A program made the translations under genes and the position numbers. DNA of 5,190 bases, from contig CAKROP010000174.1 of NCBI GenBank assembly GCA_934373375.1, positions 1 through 5,190 on the forward strand. The letters run 5' to 3'. Shown one piece after another: positions 1 through 5,190 of the stretch. The first letter of the stretch is position 1. The number at the start of each line of letters is the position of its first letter. The notes under the pieces are model-generated. The model worked only from the letters and a program-made list of their open reading frames with translations. It did not search any database and was not told where the DNA came from. The stretch comes from an uncultured Anaerosacchariphilus sp. Its GTDB lineage: Bacteria; Bacillota; Clostridia; Lachnospirales; Lachnospiraceae.

Positions 1-346
1 AGCCTGTAGCCCGGCGGTAATCGGACATGGTGGCATGCTTGGCCATGGTGGCGGAATTGGCGTTGCGGCCCCGCTTAAAGACCTGCATTTCCTCTTCCGT
101 CAGTTCCTCCCTGATGCGCTCCAGAGAGGCCGACTGGGCCCCTGCGTTCACCAGGGTACTGGCCTCCTTATGAAGCCTGTTAGCCTGGGCGTTGCCTCGC
201 CCCACCAGAAGGGAACGAACCACTACCTCATAGACCGCGTCGCCGATATAGGCCAGCACCAGCGGAGAATAGGTCCGCACGTCCACATCCGGAAGCTCCC
301 AGGTCTCCTTGATGCCTGCCATCAGATCCATTATGCTCTTTTCCAT
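1..346 (-). CDS. mrnC: Mini-ribonuclease III (partial; C-terminus beyond the left edge)
   Basis: Mini-III is an RNase III-like endonuclease with a catalytic domain but no double-stranded-RNA-binding domain; in Bacillus it trims the 23S rRNA precursor. The first 115 residues are readable. Residues 27-44 carry the family signature [14 protein letters not shown], in which D36 matches the catalytic metal-binding Asp. Later come the basic stretch KRGRNAN (91-97) and YRRATG (110-115), where the window ends; the second conserved acidic residue, normally just after ATG, is therefore not visible. The family is usually about 130-145 residues, so roughly 20-30 are missing. The ATG lies inside the end of cysS, with a 16-nt overlap and GAGGG six bases upstream, which suggests translational coupling. 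It is the last visible gene of the cysE-cysS-mrnC operon and so should also lie under the T-box. The truncation is a window-edge effect, not a pseudogene. Confidence 0.93.
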   Translation of the reverse strand, partial: MEKSIMDLMAGIKETWELPDVDVRTYSPLVLAYIGDAVYEVVVRSLLVGRGNAQANRLHKEASTLVNAGAQSASLERIREELTEEEMQVFKRGRNANSATMAKHATMSDYRRATG

Positions 347-1737
347 TTTACGCCCTCACGGGTATCTTCCAGAATGATACCCTTGTTAAGAAGCTCTGCG
401 CGGATCTCATCTGCCCGTGCGAAATTTTTTTCTTTTCTTGCCTGCTGACGCTCCGCAATCAGCGTCTCGATATCCGCGTCCAGAAGCTCTTCCTTCTTAT
501 CTGCCACCAACCCCAGAATGTCACAGAGGGTCTTCAGGCGATCCAGGCATTTCTGCAGATAGGATTTGCTGTTCTCCGCGCTTGTATGGGTGTTCAGATA
601 TTTTACCAGTTCAAAGATGGCTGCGATGGCGTCTGCGGTGTTGAAATCATCGTCCATGGCCTCTTCAAACTTCTTCACATACTCTTCTGTCGCGTCATAG
701 TGAGCAGTCTCGCTTTCGGTCATGCTGTCGTCCTTAGCGTTGGCAATCAGATGCTTCAGATTGTCAGCCGCCGTCAGGATACGCTCCAGGCTGGTCTTGG
801 AGGACTGCATCAGTTCGGCGCTGAAGTTCAACGGGCTTCTGTAGTGTGCGCTCAGCATGAAGAAACGGAGCACCTGCGGGTCATATTTCTCGGTAATCTC
901 TCTTACGGTAAAGAAGTTTCCCAGAGACTTGGACATCTTACGGTTGTCGATGTTCAGGAAAGCGTTGTGCAGCCAGTAGTGGGCGAACTCCTTGCCGTTG
1001 CAGGCCTCGCTCTGGGCTATCTCATTTTCATGGTGCGGGAAAATCAGATCCTCGCCGCCTGCGTGGATATCGATCTGTTCACCCAGATACTTCTTGGACA
1101 TGACGGAGCATTCGATATGCCAGCCCGGACGGCCCTCGCCCCAGGGTGACTCCCAGGCCGGCTCGCCCTCCTTCTTGGGCTTCCAGAGTACGAAATCCAG
1201 CGGATCCTCTTTTTCATTTTCACCGGATACCAGAAGGGAACGGTTGCCGCTTCGAAGATCGTCCAGGTTCTTATGGGACAGCTTGCCGTAGGGGCCGAAT
1301 TTACGGGTGCGGAAGTAGACCGTTCCGTTCACCGCGTAAGCGTAGCCCTTGTCAATCAGGTCGCTGATCATCTCGATCATGCCCGGAATCTCCTGGGTCG
1401 CCAGCGGATGGGTCGTAGCCGGTTTTACATTCATGTCGGCCATATCCTTCTTGCACTCGGCGATGTAACGCTCAGATACCTCGCTTGCGGGCACGCCCTC
1501 CTCGATTGATTTCTTAATAATCTTGTCGTCTACGTCCGTAAAGTTGGATACATAATTCACCTCATATCCCTTGTACTCCAGATAGCGGCGCACGGTGTCA
1601 AATACAATCATGGGACGGGCGTTACCAATGTGGATGAAATTGTATACGGTGGGACCGCATACGTACATTTTTACCTTGCCCTCCTCAAGGGGGACAAATT
1701 CTTCTTTGCTTTTTGTCAGCGTATTATACAGCTTCAT
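331..1737 (-). CDS. cysS: Cysteinyl-tRNA synthetase
   Basis: This cytoplasmic class I aminoacyl-tRNA synthetase joins cysteine to tRNA-Cys using ATP. The product is 468 residues, normal for the family. The HIGH-type motif is HIGN at 36-39 and the KMSKS loop is at 267-271. The zinc ligands that select cysteine appear to be C27, C210, H235 and E239 (contexts CGPT, WHIEC, FPHHENE). The helical DALR-type domain lies around 345-410, and the C-terminal part holds the typical segment [17 protein letters not shown]. The reading frame stays open for 29 more codons upstream, but I chose the ATG at 1737: the usual N-terminus MKLYNTLT starts there, with AAGGAG seven bases upstream, and the extra codons would be Lys/Arg-rich out-of-frame cysE sequence. 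It overlaps cysE by 14 nt and mrnC by 16 nt, indicating one transcript. All key residues are intact. Confidence 0.98.
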   Translation of the reverse strand: MKLYNTLTKSKEEFVPLEEGKVKMYVCGPTVYNFIHIGNARPMIVFDTVRRYLEYKGYEVNYVSNFTDVDDKIIKKSIEEGVPASEVSERYIAECKKDMADMNVKPATTHPLATQEIPGMIEMISDLIDKGYAYAVNGTVYFRTRKFGPYGKLSHKNLDDLRSGNRSLLVSGENEKEDPLDFVLWKPKKEGEPAWESPWGEGRPGWHIECSVMSKKYLGEQIDIHAGGEDLIFPHHENEIAQSEACNGKEFAHYWLHNAFLNIDNRKMSKSLGNFFTVREITEKYDPQVLRFFMLSAHYRSPLNFSAELMQSSKTSLERILTAADNLKHLIANAKDDSMTESETAHYDATEEYVKKFEEAMDDDFNTADAIAAIFELVKYLNTHTSAENSKSYLQKCLDRLKTLCDILGLVADKKEELLDADIETLIAERQQARKEKNFARADEIRAELLNKGIILEDTREGVKWKRA

Positions 1738-2446
1738 GTCTTTTCTCCTTTTTCTCTGCTTTATCTTTTTTCTTTTCAGCCTTTCTTGCTGCTTTCTGTC
1801 GCTCTTTTTCCTCCAGCATCTCAAGCTGCCGGTTCAGATCGGCGTTTTCCATTCGGAGCGCCAACAGCTCCTCCATAACCGGGTCGGGCAGATTTACCTG
1901 ATCCATATCGCTTCGCGGCACTTTTACATTATCCTGCTTGACGATGCGTCCCGGTACGCCTACCACGGTACAGTTGGGCGGCACCTCTTTCAGGACCACG
2001 GAGCCTGCGCCGATCTTGGAATTCTCCCCTATGGTAAAGGAACCCAGAATCTTTGCTCCGGCGCTGACCATGACGTTGTCCTCCAGGGTGGGATGACGCT
2101 TGCCCTGCTCCTTACCGGTTCCGCCTAAGGTCACGCCCTGGTAGAGGGTCACATTGTCACCGATGATGGTGGTCTCGCCGATGATAACGCCGGAACCATG
2201 GTCGATAAACAGACCCTTGCCGATGGTGGCTCCGGGATGAATCTCGATGCCGGTCTTCTTTCTCGACCTCTGGGAAATCCATCTGGCCCAGAAATAATGT
2301 CCGCTTTTGTACAGCTTATGCGCCACCCGGTAATTCAGGATGGCCCAGAAGCAGGGATAGAGAAGTACCTCGGCCGAAGTCTTAATGGCCGGGTCCCGCT
2401 CCCTGATAACCTGAATTTCTTCGTTGATATACTTGATAATTCCCAT
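1724..2446 (-). CDS. cysE: Serine O-acetyltransferase
   Basis: CysE transfers acetyl from acetyl-CoA to L-serine, giving O-acetylserine, the carbon skeleton for cysteine. The product is 240 residues. It is the short Firmicutes type: it lacks most of the long N-terminal helical domain of the E. coli enzyme. The left-handed beta-helix of hexapeptide repeats covers about 65-170. By alignment from memory, H83 (in IDHGSG) and H118 (in KRHPT) match the E. coli catalytic H158 and H193. E68 stands where E. coli has D143, a substitution I recall as usual in Firmicutes. GVTLGGTGK at 104-112 is the conserved CoA/active-site loop. After the helix, residues 189-240 form a charged heptad-like segment ending in a strongly Lys/Glu-rich tail, probably a coiled coil, longer than in the B. 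subtilis protein. The start is supported by AAGGGG six bases upstream. First gene after the Cys T-box; it overlaps cysS by 14 nt. Confidence 0.97.
   Translation of the reverse strand: MGIIKYINEEIQVIRERDPAIKTSAEVLLYPCFWAILNYRVAHKLYKSGHYFWARWISQRSRKKTGIEIHPGATIGKGLFIDHGSGVIIGETTIIGDNVTLYQGVTLGGTGKEQGKRHPTLEDNVMVSAGAKILGSFTIGENSKIGAGSVVLKEVPPNCTVVGVPGRIVKQDNVKVPRSDMDQVNLPDPVMEELLALRMENADLNRQLEMLEEKERQKAARKAEKKKDKAEKKEKRHEAV
1745..1750 (-). promoter_or_regulatory. Ribosome binding site that fixes the cysS start
   Basis: On the minus strand AAGGAG sits seven bases before the ATG at 1737. It is embedded in the purine-rich DNA that codes for the Lys-rich tail of CysE, so one stretch serves both as cysE coding sequence and as the cysS Shine-Dalgarno site. 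It supports the 468-residue CysS over the longer in-frame ORF. Confidence 0.85.
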
Positions 2447-2484
2447 GCTGCTCCCCTTTTTATGCTTCGGGATAAAAATGGAAT

Positions 2485-2525
2485 AAAAAAGGATCCTTTC
2501 TTCTCCATAAGAGACGAAAGAATCC
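2485..2525 (-). terminator. T-box-controlled intrinsic terminator
   Basis: On the minus strand GGATTCTTTCGTCTC pairs with GAGAAGAAAGGATCC around a short TTATG loop, with one G·A mismatch and G·T wobbles, and is followed by six T. Its 5' arm contains the CGTCTC that the antiterminator needs, so the two structures exclude each other. It ends about 40 bases before the cysE start and is the regulatory decision point. Confidence 0.93.
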
Positions 2526-2760
2526 GCGGTTCCACTCTTTTTAAAAGGCTCTCGCCTTTTCCCTTTTCCGCGTAACGTGCGTTCTTACGTACCCGGCTGC
2601 AGGCTTTTCGTTTCTCCCGTCTGCCTGTTCACCGGATCAGCTCCCGGATGCACTTCATCCGTCCCTCCCGCGAAAGCTGCTTACAGCCGATGACAGCTTC
2701 TCTCTGACGCTTTGGAAACGGATTACTTTTCCGTTCTTCGCCTTTTTCTCATTTACTTCC
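2485..2760 (-). ncRNA. Cysteine T-box riboswitch leader (tRNA-Cys sensing)
   Basis: The leader lies between the promoter and cysE. On the minus strand it shows the T-box sequence TGGAACCGCG (2534-2525). Stem I has a specifier loop with AAAGTAA on its 5' side (about 2729-2723) and TGAAGTGCA on its 3' side. The loop is closed below by CGGA/TCCG (2733-2730 with 2648-2645) and above by TCCGT/ACGGA (2722-2718 with 2662-2658). The specifier is TGC (2652-2650), a Cys codon, followed by A as usual. CAGAGAG (2706-2700) fits the AG-bulge region of stem I. Stem III is AAAAGGC-GAGA-GCCTTTT (2560-2543). The antiterminator pairs AAGAG and GCG around the T-box with CGTCTCTT (2516-2509). The N in UGGN is A, which pairs with discriminator U73, as expected for tRNA-Cys. 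Uncharged tRNA-Cys should stabilise the antiterminator and allow transcription of cysE-cysS-mrnC. Confidence 0.96.
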
Positions 2761-2765
2761 TTTAT

Positions 2766-2794
2766 AGGATATGCAAAAATGCTCCTTTTGTCAA
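2766..2794 (-). promoter_or_regulatory. Sigma-A-type promoter of the T-box-cysE-cysS-mrnC operon
   Basis: On the minus strand there is a perfect -35 TTGACA (2794-2789), a 17-base spacer and a -10 TATCCT (2771-2766) that matches four of six consensus bases. The predicted start, near the G residues at 2760-2759, is just upstream of stem I of the T-box, where a leader should begin. The promoter lies between the acetyltransferase stop and the leader, so the operon can be transcribed independently of ispF. Confidence 0.85.
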
Positions 2795-2845
2795 GCCTTT
2801 GCGGCTAATTTCAGGAAATATTCCTGTTTTTATTTGCACACATGC

Positions 2846-3706
2846 TTACACCAGCTCATTGATGTAGACACCGTCCACCACGCGCACCTGCTCCAGCTTC
2901 TGAAATGCCGTCTTAGTAATGCCCGGAAGCTCCTCCGCGCCCAGCATGCCGAAGAGAAAGCTGCCCAGATCCGCGATGGAAATGGTGAGCTCCGGCTCCG
3001 CGTCACAGCGGGTGAGACGGCTGCCATCCTCGGTGAAGTCCCAGCAGAATACGCCGTCATTTTCCGGCAGAATCGGGTCTGTAACGCGGACTATCAGGCT
3101 CTGGGGCTCCTCTGCGCCGATTTTTCCCACAAATTTTGCGGCATCCACCAAGCGCAGCATCATGGGCGTGGTCTCCCATTCCGGCCAGTCGATGTGGCGC
3201 TTCCGATATGCTTCATCCTTTTCCACGAACAGGTCGTAGTCCTCCGCCAGTTCTTCGCAGCCCTGGGCCGCCAGGCTCTCCTCATCATCATTTCCCATGA
3301 GACGGAAATCAAAGGGCGTGTAAATGGCCTCGTCTGCCGGCATCAGGAAGGTGAAGGGGCGGCCGTCGGTGTACATGTCCTGCAGGGCCTTTGTGAGCAG
3401 TGTCCGCATCAGGCCCTGATGGCGGCAGGTCACTTTGGTAGCCACCGCTACGATATAATCCGCCGGAACGGACGCGCCGCGGAACCGGAAGGTATAGGGA
3501 TTCCGGTGCAGCATGGAGACGATGACGCCGTCGTTTTCCGCCACAAGGATCTGATTGTCCCGGGCCTTGATTTTGTAATAGAGCTCTGAAAATCCGTCCG
3601 CATCCTCCACAAAGACTTCCTCGTAGAGTTCCCGGGAACGTATCCGCTCCTCATCCTTCAGATATCTCACTTCCAGTTTTTGGGGGTTCAATTCCTGCTT
3701 CTCCAT
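2846..3706 (-). CDS. Eis-like GNAT N-acetyltransferase with C-terminal SCP2-like domain
   Basis: The product is 286 residues and probably transfers acetyl from acetyl-CoA to an amine; the substrate is unknown. Residues 11-135 look like a GNAT fold: an N-terminal helix with RELYEEVF, then ILVAENDGVIVSML (53-66), then the acetyl-CoA motif YIVAVATKVTCRHQGLMRTLL (split as 84-93 and 94-104), in which RHQGLM is the pyrophosphate-binding loop. IYTPFDFR (128-135) matches the Eis-family Y-x-x-F-G-F motif; Y129 would be the candidate general acid. Residues from about 200 on resemble the sterol-carrier-like C-terminal domain of this family, ending in VDGVYINELV. Mycobacterial Eis is about 400 residues, so the middle GNAT-like domain is reduced here. 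The start has GAGGTG six bases upstream. It lies 74 bases after ispF and may be cotranscribed with it. No U-tract terminator in its own direction follows it. Another GNAT subfamily is possible; the family call is firmer than any function. Confidence 0.85.
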   Translation of the reverse strand: MEKQELNPQKLEVRYLKDEERIRSRELYEEVFVEDADGFSELYYKIKARDNQILVAENDGVIVSMLHRNPYTFRFRGASVPADYIVAVATKVTCRHQGLMRTLLTKALQDMYTDGRPFTFLMPADEAIYTPFDFRLMGNDDEESLAAQGCEELAEDYDLFVEKDEAYRKRHIDWPEWETTPMMLRLVDAAKFVGKIGAEEPQSLIVRVTDPILPENDGVFCWDFTEDGSRLTRCDAEPELTISIADLGSFLFGMLGAEELPGITKTAFQKLEQVRVVDGVYINELV

Positions 3707-3780
3707 AGCTTACACCTCGTCTGTATACCTGTTTTTCCAATCTGCCATGTGCGCCGCCCAAATCACCGGCATAGGCTGCT

Positions 3781-4329
3781 CTATTCTGCCTTCTGGCAGC
3801 CGCCGCAGCCCGGGCAGCCGTTCGGAAGCTGCATCACATCTTCATAGGCGTAATTCGCCACCGGAATCAGCGCGCAGATGGCCTGGGAGGAAATGCCCTC
3901 GCCGGTGCCGGTAAAACCAAGGCCCTCCTCCGTGGTGGCCTTGATATTAATCTGGCTCTCTTCGATCTGCAGAGCCTTCGCCACATTGGCCCGCATCTGG
4001 GGAATGTGGGGCGCCATCTTCGGGCGCTGGGCGATGATGGTGGCGTCGATATTGCCCACCACGTAATTCTGCTCCTCCAGAAGCTTTCCCACATGCTCCA
4101 GAAGCTTGATACTGGAGATGCCTTTATATGCCGGATCCGTGTCCGGAAAATGCTTTCCGATGTCGCCGAGGGCCGCTGCGCCCAGAAGGGCGTCCATAAT
4201 CGCGTGAAGCAGCACATCTGCGTCGGAGTGTCCCAGAAGTCCTTTCTCATAGGGAATTTCCACGCCGCCCAGGATCAGCTTTCGGTCCTCCACCAGTCTG
4301 TGTACGTCATATCCCATTCCTACCCGCAT
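3781..4329 (-). CDS. ispF: 2-C-methyl-D-erythritol 2,4-cyclodiphosphate synthase
   Basis: IspF converts CDP-methylerythritol 2-phosphate into the cyclic diphosphate MEcPP with release of CMP, a middle step of the non-mevalonate (MEP) isoprenoid pathway. The enzyme is a cytoplasmic trimer with a metal at each active site. The metal ligands D8, H10 (GYDVHR) and H42 (LGHSDADVL) are all present. So are the phosphate/cytidine-binding segments [10 protein letters not shown] (61-70), the RPKM stretch (102-105) and the signature [15 protein letters not shown] (131-145). The catalytic protein normally ends near residue 158. This one has 182 residues, with a tail of about 24 holding C172, C175 and C178 in the pattern CPGCGGC. 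The start has AGAGGT five bases upstream and the expected [11 protein letters not shown]-terminus. The usual partner ispD is not in the window. It may share a transcript with the acetyltransferase gene downstream. Confidence 0.97.
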   Translation of the reverse strand: MRVGMGYDVHRLVEDRKLILGGVEIPYEKGLLGHSDADVLLHAIMDALLGAAALGDIGKHFPDTDPAYKGISSIKLLEHVGKLLEEQNYVVGNIDATIIAQRPKMAPHIPQMRANVAKALQIEESQINIKATTEEGLGFTGTGEGISSQAICALIPVANYAYEDVMQLPNGCPGCGGCQKAE

Positions 4330-4386
4330 TCTATACCTCTTTCTCCGGGGAAATCCGCCCGGTTTTCGTTCTTATTTTCTGCCGTT

Positions 4387-4392
4387 ATTATA
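4387..4392 (-). promoter_or_regulatory. Probable -10 element of the ispF promoter
   Basis: A perfect TATAAT occurs on the minus strand 57 bases before the ispF start, inside an AT-rich stretch that contrasts with the surrounding coding DNA. No good -35 is found at the usual distance; the best 17-base spacing gives TATACT, three of six matches. I therefore support the -10 only and infer the promoter. The rest of the 155-base gap (4330-4484) shows no gene, and no convincing terminator for the glycosylase upstream. Confidence 0.5.
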
Positions 4393-4484
4393 TCTCAAAT
4401 GTTTGCATAAGTATAGCCAATCTATGACAACATGATACGATTTTTACAATAACCTGTAACCGCCCGTTCTATGCCGCGCCTACG

Positions 4485-4979
4485 CTACCCGTTTAAGCTC
4501 TCCCCTATGACCTTCCACTGCCCGATCAGCTTCTCCAGTGAACAGGCCGCATTGGCCGGACTGGTGGAGGGCAGGCGCACCGCCGCCCGCCCTGTCTCCG
4601 GAAAAATATATTTCTTATAAAGCTTCTCCGCTGTACCGCCATTCACATAGATCTGGCGGATATCTGCCGTCTCCAGAATGGGCCGGATATCGTTGGGCAC
4701 CACGTTCCGGATGCTGCTGTCGCTGGAACCCTCGATCTCACAGCTGGCAATCACATCCCACAGGGCAATGCCGTTTTTCAAAAGGAACTCCCGCTTCTCC
4801 GGTATGGTCTGCGGCGTCTCCTCTCCCGCCACGGCCGCCAGGACGCGCCAGAAGCGATTCTGCGGATGGTTGTAGAAGAAATGCCCTTCCCGGGATTTCA
4901 CCGACGGGAAGCTGCCCAGAATCAAAATTTTCGAATGTCCGTCGTAAAGTGGTGGGATTTCATGCTGCACCTGTTCCAT
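4485..4979 (-). CDS. DNA glycosylase of the uracil-DNA-glycosylase superfamily, probably hypoxanthine/deoxyinosine-DNA glycosylase (family 6)
   Basis: This 164-residue single-domain protein probably cuts deaminated bases, in particular hypoxanthine, from DNA as the first step of base excision repair. ILILGSFPSVKSRE (18-31) is the first active-site motif of this branch. It is followed by FFYNHPQNRFW (34-44), where N41 is the likely catalytic Asn of the family-6 type. ALWDVIASCEIEGSSDSSI (72-90) and LPSTSPANA (136-144) correspond to the conserved middle and DNA-intercalation motifs. The frame is open to an ATG at 5057, but that ATG lies within the T-tract of the tRNA terminator and would add residues not typical of the family. 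I prefer the ATG at 4979, with AGGATG six bases upstream; the ATG at 4988 adds three residues and is nearly as good. Neighbours (a tRNA gene, ispF) say nothing about its role. MUG/TDG-like activity cannot be excluded from sequence alone. Confidence 0.85.
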   Translation of the reverse strand: MEQVQHEIPPLYDGHSKILILGSFPSVKSREGHFFYNHPQNRFWRVLAAVAGEETPQTIPEKREFLLKNGIALWDVIASCEIEGSSDSSIRNVVPNDIRPILETADIRQIYVNGGTAEKLYKKYIFPETGRAAVRLPSTSPANAACSLEKLIGQWKVIGESLNG

Positions 4980-4985
4980 GTCTCT

Positions 4986-4991
4986 CATCCT
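4986..4991 (-). promoter_or_regulatory. Ribosome binding site deciding the glycosylase start
   Basis: AGGATG on the minus strand lies six bases before the ATG at 4979 and differs from AGGAGG at one position. It overlaps the alternative ATG at 4988, whose own upstream AGGAAC would be only three bases away. This favours the start at 4979. Confidence 0.5.
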
Positions 4992-5010
4992 GTTCCTGTC
5001 TTTTTTCTTA

Positions 5011-5040
5011 ATTAAAATTCCTGTACATCTATGCTCTGAA
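5011..5040 (-). promoter_or_regulatory. Possible promoter of the DNA glycosylase gene
   Basis: On the minus strand TTCAGA (5040-5035, four of six to the -35 consensus), an 18-base spacer and TTTAAT (5016-5011, five of six to the -10 consensus) lie between the tRNA terminator and the gene. A start near 5004 would leave a leader of about 25 bases. The terminator upstream makes a separate promoter likely, but this match is only moderate. Confidence 0.35.
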
Positions 5041-5048
5041 ATCATTTT

Positions 5049-5090
5049 CAAAAGCAAACAAAAAGCTCAAAGGCAAATGCCTTTGAGCTT
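5049..5090 (-). terminator. Intrinsic terminator of the tRNA-Met transcript
   Basis: A perfect 12-bp inverted repeat, AAGCTCAAAGGC and GCCTTTGAGCTT with a four-base loop (5090-5063), is followed on the minus strand by a T-rich run, TTTGTTTGCTTTT. It begins nine bases after the tRNA 3' end. The plus strand has no T-tract after the stem, so the terminator works for the minus strand only. Confidence 0.93.
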
Positions 5091-5099
5091 GAATCTTAG

Positions 5100-5173
5100 T
5101 AGCGAGGAAGGGATTTGAACCCCCGACACTGCGGGTATGAACCGCATGCTCTAGCCAACTGAGCTACCTCGCC
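5100..5173 (-). tRNA. tRNA-Met (anticodon CAT, elongator)
   Basis: The 74-base cloverleaf can be drawn in full. The acceptor is GGCGAGG with CCTCGCT, closing with a G1·U72 wobble. Then T8-A9, the D arm GCTC-AGTTGGCTA-GAGC, the anticodon stem TGCGG/CCGCA with loop TTCATAC, a five-base variable loop, the T arm with TTCAAAT, and discriminator A73. The anticodon is CAT. It lacks the three G-C pairs in the anticodon stem and the 1-72 mismatch type of initiator tRNAs. Its loop TTCATAC differs from the CTCATAA typical of tRNA-Ile2, so elongator Met is the best call. The CCA end is not encoded (the DNA reads CTA after A73) and must be added by CCA-adding enzyme. The promoter lies outside the window. 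Confidence 0.97.
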
Positions 5174-5190
5174 ATAAATGGGACCTATAG

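Noticed and set aside
1..346. mrnC as a truncated pseudogene
   Set aside because: The frame is open to the window edge and stops exactly where sequence ends, so the missing C-terminus is a cut in the window.
586..1149. Plus-strand open frame of 187 codons inside cysS
   Set aside because: It is antisense to the catalytic core of cysS, including its zinc-site and KMSKS codons, and has no plausible ribosome binding site or family resemblance.
1738..1824. In-frame N-terminal extension of CysS by 29 Lys/Arg-rich residues
   Set aside because: The extra codons are the cysE tail read in another frame; a good ribosome binding site and the family-typical N-terminus place the start at 1737.
2571..2600. 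Inverted repeat CGTAA/TTACG as a separate operator site
   Set aside because: It lies inside the T-box leader between stem I and stem III, where the stem II region belongs, so it is best explained as part of the riboswitch.
2771..3589. Plus-strand open frame of 272 codons across the acetyltransferase gene
   Set aside because: It lies antisense to a gene with recognisable GNAT motifs, resembles no known family, and has low-complexity His/Gln/Arg composition typical of a shadow frame in GC-rich codons.
4424..4464. Possible terminator after the glycosylase gene (TTACA/TGTAA hairpin)
   Set aside because: The stem is only five AT-rich pairs and no T-run follows it on the minus strand.
4980..5057. 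Longer glycosylase start at 5057
   Set aside because: That ATG lies in the T-tract of the tRNA terminator, upstream of the likely promoter, and the added residues do not resemble the family N-terminus.

Overview
The window reads as an ordinary chromosomal segment of a Gram-positive Clostridia-type bacterium, most likely a Lachnospiraceae-like gut anaerobe. The basis is the gene content and order (ispF, then a cysteine T-box leader, cysE, cysS and mrnC), Firmicutes-type ribosome binding sites, a short Firmicutes-style serine acetyltransferase, a T-box riboswitch, and a tRNA gene that does not encode CCA. The family-level placement is inference from resemblance, not a database match. Every gene I can support lies on the minus strand, so transcription runs from high to low coordinates.

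In transcription order: an elongator tRNA-Met gene (5173-5100) is followed by a strong intrinsic terminator (about 5090-5049). Next comes a single-domain glycosylase of the uracil-DNA-glycosylase superfamily that resembles hypoxanthine/deoxyinosine-DNA glycosylases (4979-4485), probably with its own weak promoter. A 155-base gap holds a likely promoter for ispF (4329-3781), the MEP-pathway cyclodiphosphate synthase, which carries an unusual C-terminal Cys-rich tail. After 74 bases comes an Eis-like GNAT/SCP2 acetyltransferase (3706-2846).

The best-defined regulatory unit follows. A near-consensus sigma-A-type promoter (2794-2766) drives a leader of about 275 nt that folds as a T-box riboswitch. 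Its specifier codon is UGC (Cys), its T-box sequence is UGGA (matching a tRNA with U73, as tRNA-Cys has), and its antiterminator and terminator are mutually exclusive. It controls cysE, cysS and mrnC (running off the left edge), whose coding regions overlap by 14 and 16 nt. Cysteine synthesis, charging of tRNA-Cys and an rRNA-processing RNase should therefore all rise when uncharged tRNA-Cys accumulates.

The layout resembles the Bacillus subtilis ispD-ispF-gltX-cysE-cysS-mrnC-rlmB order, except that gltX is absent here and an acetyltransferase sits in its place. I see no mobile element, CRISPR array, phage gene or clearly new system. The most checkable oddities are the IspF Cys-rich tail, the acetyltransferase in the gltX position, the Lys-rich coiled-coil tail of CysE, and a plus-strand terminator-like hairpin just upstream of the T-box promoter.
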